DNA of 8,962 bases, taken from positions 1-8,962 of the forward strand of contig JAUWOO010000072.1 of assembly GCA_030612095.1 (NCBI GenBank). The letters are read 5' to 3'. Below, piece by piece: positions 1-6,093 of this stretch. Both the position numbers and the translations under genes were made by a program. The stretch's first letter is position 1; each line of letters starts with the position of its first letter. Origin of the DNA: Thermoplasmatota archaeon (GTDB taxonomy: Archaea; Thermoplasmatota; E2; DHVEG-1). The notes beneath the pieces were generated by a model. It worked only from the letters and a program-made list of their open reading frames with translations. It searched no databases and had not been told where the DNA came from.

Positions 1-1
1 C

Positions 2-238
2 TGGAATGAAAACTCAGTTATCCGCAATCGTGAGGCGGGAATAATCATAGAAAATGAAGAGATGGCGCAATATTACACAGAGGTTTTCTTCTATGACTGG
101 AACCTCACGCAGCCGCAGCCACAAGATGCAAAGGACCCACAGCAAATAGAAAATAAAAACACAATTTATATAGTGGCTATATTTACTATGACCTTTGCGC
201 TTGTAGCACGTGACTGGAGAAAGAGAGAATGGACATAG
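2..238 (+). CDS. Phospholipase D-like protein, C-terminal fragment with membrane anchor (5' end outside window)
   Basis: Reading from base 2, 78 codons are open to a TAG at 236-238, and the frame is already open at the window edge. The fragment begins NWN-like (WNENSVIRNREAGII) and continues through IENEEMAQYYTEVFFYDW. This is the conserved stretch that follows the second HKD motif in phospholipase D-superfamily proteins: Asn-Trp, then NREAG, then an 'F..DW' end. The catalytic HxKxxxxD itself would lie upstream, outside the window. After a short Gln/Pro/Asp-rich linker comes one hydrophobic segment (about residues 55-70 of the fragment) followed by RDWRKREW, which looks like a C-terminal membrane anchor with a positively charged cytoplasmic end. 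The fold would therefore face outward. The stop overlaps the rhomboid start by 10 bp, so the two genes are probably cotranscribed and translationally coupled. The substrate (lipid, nucleic acid or other phosphodiester) cannot be told from this piece. Confidence 0.75.
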   Translation, partial: WNENSVIRNREAGIIIENEEMAQYYTEVFFYDWNLTQPQPQDAKDPQQIENKNTIYIVAIFTMTFALVARDWRKREWT

Positions 239-1185
239 TAATACTTCCAATAAGTTTAGTCTCTATAATTGCCATTTGTGTAATAATTGGAACACTTGTT
301 ATTGCCTATGCCAAAAAGTTGCTGATAACATATGCGCTGATATTTGCAAATTTTATTGTTTTCGTCATATCGGTTATTTTTCCTGAAGTGATTTATGATT
401 TGGGATTTCGGCCAATTTATCTCTCGCCGGAGTTCATACCTCAACTTTATACCTTATTTACTTCCATGTTCATACATGGTGGTTTTCTCCATATCGTTGG
501 AAATATGCTGGTGTTTTTCTTTGTGGGCATGGCATTTGAACAAAGAGTAGGTTGGAAGAAATTCTTGACTATTTATCTATTAACCGGAGTGTGTGGCGCA
601 CTAACTCATTCATTACTTAACCTTGGTTCCGGAATTGTACTGATCGGTGCATCTGGCGCAATATTTGGTATCCTGGGTGCATTTGCATTTTCATATCCCA
701 GAGATGAAGTAGTTATGCCCATTCCTCTAGGTATAATTATGGTCTTTCGCCGTATCAAGGTAGTCTATGCGGTACTTATTTTCGCTGTGATGGAAACCGT
801 AATTGTTATGTTAGATGTTCAGGACACTACTGCCCATTTTGCACATATCGGTGGCCTAGTTAGTGGAGTGGTTCTTGCTGCCATTATCATCAAAAATAAA
901 AGAACAGGCACAGGCAATACAGCCTCAGCGGAAACAATATATTATGATTCATCCTATCCTCTGAAACTAAGAAAAATTAATTTTTCAGTCCTTCGGGAAC
1001 TGGCTACAACTCCCGATCTTGTGGATGAGTTAAAAAGGATAGAAAACGAGACACTTCCGCAAGTAAGGGATGTCTGGCTTGAACACTTTCTTGAAAGGAC
1101 AAAATGCCCCAAATGCAATAAACCTTTGAATCATTTTGATGGAAAGACATGGTGCGAGGATTGTGGTTTCAAAATCAACTACTAA
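229..1185 (+). CDS. Rhomboid-family intramembrane serine protease with C-terminal zinc ribbon
   Basis: A 318-residue rhomboid that cleaves transmembrane substrates within the bilayer. The family signature is complete. H83-x4-H88-x3-N92 on TM2 matches the oxyanion/active-site His-Asn pattern (GlpG H150/N154 type). GASG places the nucleophile at S142 on TM4, and the last TM carries AHIGG with the catalytic H206. Hydrophobic segments fit one extra N-terminal helix (about 4-28) plus the six-helix core (about 31-52, 83-103, 111-131, 136-155, 178-197, 203-221). After the core there is a roughly 70-residue soluble region with a charged helical part (250-290). It ends in a Cys4 zinc ribbon: C293-x2-C296 and C309-x2-C312. 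The ATG overlaps the stop of the upstream PLD-like gene, and a purine-rich GGAGAAAG lies upstream, which supports this start. The gene is convergent with the presenilin-like gene 5 bp downstream. The substrate is unknown. Family assignment is firm; the zinc-ribbon role (substrate or nucleic-acid recognition) is not. Confidence 0.93.
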   Translation: MDIVILPISLVSIIAICVIIGTLVIAYAKKLLITYALIFANFIVFVISVIFPEVIYDLGFRPIYLSPEFIPQLYTLFTSMFIHGGFLHIVGNMLVFFFVGMAFEQRVGWKKFLTIYLLTGVCGALTHSLLNLGSGIVLIGASGAIFGILGAFAFSYPRDEVVMPIPLGIIMVFRRIKVVYAVLIFAVMETVIVMLDVQDTTAHFAHIGGLVSGVVLAAIIIKNKRTGTGNTASAETIYYDSSYPLKLRKINFSVLRELATTPDLVDELKRIENETLPQVRDVWLEHFLERTKCPKCNKPLNHFDGKTWCEDCGFKINY

Positions 1186-1190
1186 CGCTT

Positions 1191-2129
1191 TTAGATAGAA
1201 AAGCTAAGACCCGCCAATTCGCCAAATAACAGATAGCTAGATATGATATAGCCAGCTATCGCACCACCACAAAGACAAGGAAGTCCGGCCTGCGGTTTTC
1301 CTTTCATCACAAAGATCATAAGAATTGCAAAACCAACCAGTGTACCAATCATCACTGATATAGCTACTGGAAGACCGTTATTAATATTATTGTACACAGC
1401 TGCAACAAGAATCCCTGGCATTACAACGTCCCCTAACCCCATGAAAAACGCATCTCGTTCTTCATCTTCTTTGAGTTTTTCTTTCAAACGCTTTGTCTCT
1501 TTTATTAACGAATACCCCTTTGTTTTTGGTACAACCAACAGGACTGGTAGTTTAAGATCCATGACAGTATCCGCAAGATCAATCATATGTTTAGTCTTAT
1601 AGACAGATATCGCATCATAAATAGCCAAACCAATCAGTAAAATAAGAACTAGCAAAACACCCAGCGATATCCCAAATATAACAATAGCACCCGTACCTAT
1701 TATAACACCACAAATGTCAATTACATACCACTCAGGATACTTGAAAAGCGTCACAACAAGAACAATCGCAGCAATTGCAGCAGCAACTAAAGCAAATTCT
1801 GAAAATATCATGGAAAAAGTGAGGTGAAACAGTGGTAAAAAGAACGCGTAAAAGGAGGTATAACCCACTGCACCCAAAATAACAACCTGTATAACCTGTT
1901 TCTTCCAAAACTTTGCAATAATTAAAATTAAAACAGTAAAAACAAGCATTATCATAAAAATATATACAATATTCATCGGATCATTTGGATTCTCAAATGC
2001 TGGCTCCACTCCTGCTGATTCAAAAGGCGTTGTAATCAACAAAGAAAGACCATGAATGAGAACGAATAGACCACCCATTAAAAAAACAGCCAAAATCTCA
2101 TTTTTATCTACGGATTTTTCTCTCACCAT
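1191..2129 (-). CDS. Presenilin/signal-peptide-peptidase-like intramembrane aspartyl protease
   Basis: A 312-residue polytopic membrane protein with the GxGD aspartyl protease layout of archaeal presenilin homologues (PSH type). Motif one is Y171-D172 at the end of a long hydrophobic helix (about 151-172). Motif two is G231-L-G-D234 beginning the next helix. The third element, which corresponds to PAL in presenilin, appears as A281-G-L-P284 followed by a Gly-rich helix. Between the two Asp-bearing helices is a basic/acidic cytoplasmic loop (about 173-228) of the usual kind. Nine hydrophobic segments can be drawn. It is expected to cleave within transmembrane segments, for example in remnant signal peptides, though archaeal substrates are poorly known. 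A TATA-like element 24-34 nt upstream of the ATG and the lack of a Shine-Dalgarno suggest a near-leaderless transcript. It is co-directional with the exchanger gene 173 bp upstream and tail-to-tail with the rhomboid gene. I am sure of the family from the paired Asp motifs. Confidence 0.9.
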   Translation of the reverse strand: MVREKSVDKNEILAVFLMGGLFVLIHGLSLLITTPFESAGVEPAFENPNDPMNIVYIFMIMLVFTVLILIIAKFWKKQVIQVVILGAVGYTSFYAFFLPLFHLTFSMIFSEFALVAAAIAAIVLVVTLFKYPEWYVIDICGVIIGTGAIVIFGISLGVLLVLILLIGLAIYDAISVYKTKHMIDLADTVMDLKLPVLLVVPKTKGYSLIKETKRLKEKLKEDEERDAFFMGLGDVVMPGILVAAVYNNINNGLPVAISVMIGTLVGFAILMIFVMKGKPQAGLPCLCGGAIAGYIISSYLLFGELAGLSFSI

Positions 2130-2152
2130 TGGTTTCAGCGAATAATATTTAC

Positions 2153-2163
2153 CTATATATAAT
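2153..2163 (-). promoter_or_regulatory. TATA-box promoter of the presenilin-like gene
   Basis: On the minus strand the sequence reads TTATATATAGG, centred about 29 nt before the ATG at 2129. Archaeal transcription starts about 25-27 nt after the TATA centre, so the mRNA would begin within a few bases of the start codon, with no room for a Shine-Dalgarno. This fits a leaderless or near-leaderless gene. Confidence 0.55.
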
Positions 2164-2237
2164 AGCGGTTTTGCTGCAAACTATTCGTTAATGGTTACAA
2201 ATAAGAATGGAAAGGACAAGAGAGGCGTGGAGGTAGA

Positions 2238-2254
2238 GTTTTGGTTTTCAAAAC
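2238..2254. repeat. Small hairpin in the exchanger/presenilin-like gap
   Basis: GTTTTG-gtttt-CAAAAC is a perfect 6-bp inverted repeat with a 5-nt loop, in the 173-bp gap (2130-2302) between two minus-strand genes. It has no oligo-T tail on the minus strand, so I do not call it a terminator. The remainder of the gap holds only the presenilin-like gene's TATA element and no credible ORF. Confidence 0.3.
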
Positions 2255-2302
2255 GTCAGTAAACTCAAATTTTTCAACATCAAATAGACCCTTATGCCTA
2301 GT

Positions 2303-3244
2303 TTATGCAAGGAAAATATAACAAATAAAAAACAAATATAATACTAGGAGAAATACTCCTTCTTTCCTGGAAATGACATGTCCAGTATAAAGTACCGGAA
2401 ACATCACAAGAGTCACAACCATAAGAATCAGCAAATTACCGATGGAATTTACTGCATTTAATGGTATAAGAAGAGCACTAGCACCAAGTATCAGAAAAAT
2501 ATTAAACACATTTGATCCGATTACATTTCCAACAGCAATATCTGATTCATTTTTATAGGCAGCCATTGCAGAAACCACTAATTCTGGAAGGGATGTACCA
2601 ACTGCCACCATCGACAATGCAATAATCATCTCCGGAATACCAAAGAAATCTGCAATAGATAAAGCTGATTCTATCAACAGCAAAGCTCCAACAACAACAC
2701 CAGCTATGCCCAATATAATAAAAATTATATTTTTGAGCGTCTTCCCAGATTCATATTTTTCTACGTCATTGTTTCTTTCCTTTTTTGCACATTGAATAAA
2801 ATAAACAATAAATACTGCAAATAAGACAAGAAAAATTGCTCCTCCAATCAAACGATGGGTATCCAACAAGCCAAAAAATGATGAGAGTAAGAGAACAGCA
2901 GTCACTCCTATGATAATGGGCATCTCACGTTTTATGATGGTTTTTTTGATTTTTATTGGTCTAATTATTGCACTTACTCCAAGTACAAGTAAAAGATTTG
3001 CAACACAAGAGCCGATGATATTTCCCATAGAGATGTCTGCATGCGATTGAAAAGCTGCACCAACTGAGATTGCAAATTCAGGTGCGGAGGTACCAAATGC
3101 GACAACAATTACTGAGATAATTAATGAAGAAATACCAATTTGAGCTGCGGTTTTAGATGTTCCATCCACCAGGATGTCCGAACACTTGTAGAGAAAAATA
3201 ACCCCAACAATAAACGCTAGAATTGCAAGACCTATTGAAAGCAT
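2303..3244 (-). CDS. Sodium/calcium exchanger, CaCA superfamily (YrbG/NCX_Mj type)
   Basis: A 313-residue membrane antiporter made of two homologous halves, each with an alpha repeat. Alpha-1 has AFGTSAPE (residues 49-56) and GNIIGSCVANL (74-84). Alpha-2 has AVGTSLPE (214-221) and GNVIGSNVFNI (239-249). E56 and E221 correspond to the paired ion-binding glutamates of this family. N83 and N248 sit at the other pair of coordinating positions, where the Methanocaldococcus NCX has Asn and Asp. A charged cytoplasmic loop (about 152-172) joins the halves. Length and about ten hydrophobic segments are normal for prokaryotic members. It probably exports Ca2+ in exchange for Na+ (or H+); ion choice cannot be read from sequence alone. 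The gene diverges from dphB and has a TATA element about 29 nt before the ATG. One oddity is Cys80, which replaces the Asn that usually follows the Gly-Ser of alpha-1. Confidence 0.92.
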   Translation of the reverse strand: MLSIGLAILAFIVGVIFLYKCSDILVDGTSKTAAQIGISSLIISVIVVAFGTSAPEFAISVGAAFQSHADISMGNIIGSCVANLLLVLGVSAIIRPIKIKKTIIKREMPIIIGVTAVLLLSSFFGLLDTHRLIGGAIFLVLFAVFIVYFIQCAKKERNNDVEKYESGKTLKNIIFIILGIAGVVVGALLLIESALSIADFFGIPEMIIALSMVAVGTSLPELVVSAMAAYKNESDIAVGNVIGSNVFNIFLILGASALLIPLNAVNSIGNLLILMVVTLVMFPVLYTGHVISRKEGVFLLVLYLFFICYIFLA

Positions 3245-3266
3245 AATGACTCATAATCAAAACGGT

Positions 3267-3280
3267 TATTTATATATCTA
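3267..3280 (-). promoter_or_regulatory. TATA-box promoter of the exchanger gene
   Basis: The minus strand reads TAGATATATAAATAA, centred about 29 nt before the exchanger ATG at 3244. The spacing again predicts a transcript starting at or next to the start codon, and no Shine-Dalgarno lies in the last 15 nt. It is one half of a 132-bp divergent promoter region shared with dphB. Confidence 0.55.
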
Positions 3281-3333
3281 AGTAAAAGATCAACCGTCAG
3301 TAGATAATATCTGGTGCCCTAAATCCATAAAAC

Positions 3334-3349
3334 AAACCTTTTTGTATGG
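3334..3349 (+). promoter_or_regulatory. Probable BRE/TATA promoter of the dphB-herA-transglutaminase run
   Basis: AAACC followed by TTTTTGTATGG, centred about 33 nt before the dphB ATG at 3377. It resembles an archaeal BRE plus a weak TATA element. The predicted transcription start is around 3366-3370, leaving a leader of about 10 nt. No clear Shine-Dalgarno precedes the ATG. This is the best candidate in the divergent region for driving the three plus-strand genes. Confidence 0.35.
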
Positions 3350-3376
3350 ATGGCAATTAAGATTTTCTGAGTTAAC

Positions 3377-4186
3377 ATGTCAAAGGGAAGTCTTACATTC
3401 ATAGGTTTAGGCATACACGATGAAAAAGACATATCATTAAAAGGCCTAGAGGAAACCAACAATTGCGACGAAGTCTATGCAGAATTCTACACTGCAAAGC
3501 TTATTGGAACTAACATAAACAAAATTGAAGAAAAGATTGGAAAAACTATTGAGATACTTTCAAGAGAAGAAACTGAAAAAGGTGATAAAATACTAAAGTC
3601 TGCCACTGATAAAAATATTGCTTTTTTAACATGCGGCGACTCAATGACTGCTACCACTCACGTTGATCTTAGACTAAGAGCTATAGATATGGGAATTAAG
3701 ACAAAGGTTGTACATGGTAGTAGCATCATCACCGCGGTTCCAGGCCTGCTTGGTTTACAAAATTACAAGTTTGGTAGGACGACAACACTTGCATTTCCGG
3801 AAAAAGATTATTTCCCAACAAGTCCTTACGACGTTATAAAGGATAACAAGGAGATGGGTTTACATACTCTTGTACTTCTTGATATTCAGGCAGATAAAGA
3901 AAGATATATGACAGCTAATGAAGGCATGGCGCTATTACTAGAAATGGAAAAAAAATTAAAGGAACAAATTATCACTGAAGATACCATAGTTTGCACAGTA
4001 GCTCGTGCAGGATCATCAAGCCCAACCTTGATGGCGGACAGAATGGACGTTTTAAAGGACAAAAAGTTTGGTCCGCCCCTTCACACATTGGTTGTACCAG
4101 GAAAGCTTCATTTTATGGAGATAGAGGCTCTTGAGAAACTTGCAGGTCTGCCCGTGGAACTTGGTAAAAAATTACAAAAACTATAA
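3377..4186 (+). CDS. dphB: Diphthine synthase (diphthamide biosynthesis methyltransferase)
   Basis: A 269-residue SAM-dependent methyltransferase that methylates the modified histidine of translation elongation factor 2 to give diphthine, the precursor of diphthamide. It acts in the cytoplasm. Length matches the family (about 265). It has the tetrapyrrole-methylase-like fold signatures: N-terminal TFIGLGIHDEKDIS (residues 7-20), the C86-G-D-S-M-T-A-T-T-H SAM-binding stretch, HGSSIITAVPGLLGLQNY (113-130), TVARAGSS near 209, and the C-terminal LHTLVVPGKLHFMEIEALE. The ATG fits the family N-terminus (MxxLxFIGLGL type). The gene ends with tandem TAA stops and is followed after 41 bp by the HerA-like gene in the same direction. 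The protein is restricted to archaea and eukaryotes, so it is the clearest taxonomic marker here. No key motif is missing. Confidence 0.95.
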   Translation: MSKGSLTFIGLGIHDEKDISLKGLEETNNCDEVYAEFYTAKLIGTNINKIEEKIGKTIEILSREETEKGDKILKSATDKNIAFLTCGDSMTATTHVDLRLRAIDMGIKTKVVHGSSIITAVPGLLGLQNYKFGRTTTLAFPEKDYFPTSPYDVIKDNKEMGLHTLVLLDIQADKERYMTANEGMALLLEMEKKLKEQIITEDTIVCTVARAGSSSPTLMADRMDVLKDKKFGPPLHTLVVPGKLHFMEIEALEKLAGLPVELGKKLQKL

Positions 4187-4227
4187 TAACTAAGTGCGGT
4201 ATTATTCTGAAAAATAGGGGATCTAGG

Positions 4228-6084
4228 ATGCAACAAAAAGAGAATATTGTCGGTTTTATATATGGAGAGGTCGGCTCGACTGAGTTTAATTTCACAGTAA
4301 ACAGCCAAGGCATACGAAAGTTTGACTACATATATGCTCCTCACAAAGAGGGAAATATGCTTGCCCAGGTAATGGACATCAAGCAGCTCTCTGACTTCAA
4401 GTTTGAGGAAGCTATACGTATGACAAGCGAGAATGAAATTCCTCACATCAAGAACAAAGTTTCCGCATTTGCAGATGTAGTCGGATATCGTGACAAAAAA
4501 GGGCTTTTGCAGTCACCCCGTACTCCTTTCGATGCAGGCAGCGGAATCGTACGTGCTGATGAAGATCTTATTAGGCAGGTTCTAGGACTGAATGCTGCCA
4601 AGGAAAATGGAGCATATATTGGTCTATTGAAAGGACACGATCTGAAAGTTTATCTGAATGTCGATTCACTAGTTCAAAAGCATATTTGTGTACTAGCAAA
4701 AACGGGTGGTGGTAAGAGTTATGCATGTGGTGTTCTTGTAGAGGAGTTATTAAAGAAAAAAATACCAATGGTTATAATTGATACACATGGAGAATACCAC
4801 TCACTTACAAAGCCAAACAAGAGCCGGAAAGATCAGAAAAACATGGAGAGGTTTGGCGTCAAGCAACGAGATTATTCTAGCCAAATGACTGAGTTTTCCC
4901 CACTTGGCGGACGAGGTAGTGTAAAACATCTTACTCTTGGTGGCCAAAATCTTGAAGCACGTGAGATAACAGATCTCCTTTCTGCAAAGCTATCTGGCCC
5001 CCAGATAGGAGTATTATATCAGGCAATCAAAGAGGTTAAAGAATACAAACAAATCTATGATATTAGAGACATAATAGATGCGGTTAACAGAAGTAAAAGT
5101 AACGCTCGATGGAATGTTATAGCTTCGCTTGAATCACTCGATTCAATAGGCGTTTTCTCAGAAAGTGGAACATCTATGGGCGAACTTGTTAGAAGTGGAA
5201 AGTGCTCCACAATCAACATGAAAGGCGTTCCTCCAGATGTACAAGAGGTTGTTGTAGCTCGTCTAACCAAAGAATTGTTTGATGATCGTAAAGCTGGTAA
5301 AATCCCGCCGTTTCTATTTGTGATAGAAGAAGCACATAACTACTGTCCCGAACGAGGGTTTAGAAGTGCCGTTTCATCCAACATTCTGCGTACAATTGCT
5401 TCAGAGGGTAGAAAATTTGGAATGGGGCTGTGTATTATCAGCCAACGTCCAGCCAAAGTAGATAAAAACATAATTTCACAGTGCAATACAAATGTAATTC
5501 TAAAAGTAACAAATCCCAATGATCTCAAAGCCATTATTCAATCAGTCGAGGGTTTAACTAATCAGACGTACCGCGAAATACAACGTCTTCCAATTGGTGT
5601 AGCCCTCATTTCTGGTGCTTCTCTTCAGATACCAATTATGACTGAGATACGTACCCGGGAGACAAGCCATGGCGGTAAATCAGTAAACATAACAAAAGGA
5701 GGAGGACTATCTGACAAGCCCCCAAAGATTCCGAATATGCCAACACCTACACCCCAACCAAGAGTGCAACCTGAAATTCCAATTGACTTCCCCGAACCAA
5801 CACCAGATAGAAGCAAATCCACAAAAAAAGCTTTGAATGTAAACAGAGTAGCAAAGAGACTGGGGTGGGTTTCTACTGGTGATCCAGACGAAGCAATAAA
5901 GATACTTACAAAAGAAGCCGAAAAGATGAAAGAAAATGTCTACAAATATCTAGACTCTCTGGCTAAACTCGGTGAAAACTATTGTCATGAGGAAAATCCA
6001 GAATGTATCAAATGTCCAATGAAGGAAAGTTGTAAATACCGTGCTTCATATGGTAAAAAAGCAGGATTTTTTAGGAATAGATAA
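4228..6084 (+). CDS. HerA-like DNA-translocating ATPase with C-terminal four-cysteine (FeS-type) module
   Basis: A 618-residue FtsK/HerA-superfamily ATPase. Domains in order: an N-terminal HAS-barrel-like beta domain (about 1-100); the RecA-like core with Walker A AKTGGGKS (157-164, catalytic-loop K163); Walker B FLFVIEEAH with E367/E368; the conserved SEGRKFG (392-398) and IISQRP (403-408) segments typical of HerA; and a C-terminal part of the core to about 490. HerA forms hexamers that pump DNA and, with the nuclease NurA, resect double-strand breaks. No NurA, Mre11 or Rad50 is in this window, so this may be a paralogue with another job. Classical HerA proteins are about 500 residues; the extra part is a Pro-rich linker (about 498-528) and a roughly 85-residue helical domain. 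That domain ends in C586-x6-C593-x2-C596-x5-C602, the spacing of the endonuclease III iron-sulfur loop. A GGGGATCT-like element precedes the ATG. The gene lies in a plus-strand run, 41 bp after dphB and 9 bp before the transglutaminase-like gene. Confidence 0.9.
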   Translation: MQQKENIVGFIYGEVGSTEFNFTVNSQGIRKFDYIYAPHKEGNMLAQVMDIKQLSDFKFEEAIRMTSENEIPHIKNKVSAFADVVGYRDKKGLLQSPRTPFDAGSGIVRADEDLIRQVLGLNAAKENGAYIGLLKGHDLKVYLNVDSLVQKHICVLAKTGGGKSYACGVLVEELLKKKIPMVIIDTHGEYHSLTKPNKSRKDQKNMERFGVKQRDYSSQMTEFSPLGGRGSVKHLTLGGQNLEAREITDLLSAKLSGPQIGVLYQAIKEVKEYKQIYDIRDIIDAVNRSKSNARWNVIASLESLDSIGVFSESGTSMGELVRSGKCSTINMKGVPPDVQEVVVARLTKELFDDRKAGKIPPFLFVIEEAHNYCPERGFRSAVSSNILRTIASEGRKFGMGLCIISQRPAKVDKNIISQCNTNVILKVTNPNDLKAIIQSVEGLTNQTYREIQRLPIGVALISGASLQIPIMTEIRTRETSHGGKSVNITKGGGLSDKPPKIPNMPTPTPQPRVQPEIPIDFPEPTPDRSKSTKKALNVNRVAKRLGWVSTGDPDEAIKILTKEAEKMKENVYKYLDSLAKLGENYCHEENPECIKCPMKESCKYRASYGKKAGFFRNR

Positions 6085-6093
6085 AAGATATGC

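Noticed and set aside
2238..2254. Hairpin GTTTTG/CAAAAC as a terminator of the exchanger gene
   Set aside because: No T-run follows it on the minus strand, and the stem is short and AT-rich.
4108..4446. 112-codon minus-strand frame overlapping dphB and herA
   Set aside because: It lies antisense across two confidently assigned genes and has no recognisable motifs, so it is a shadow frame.
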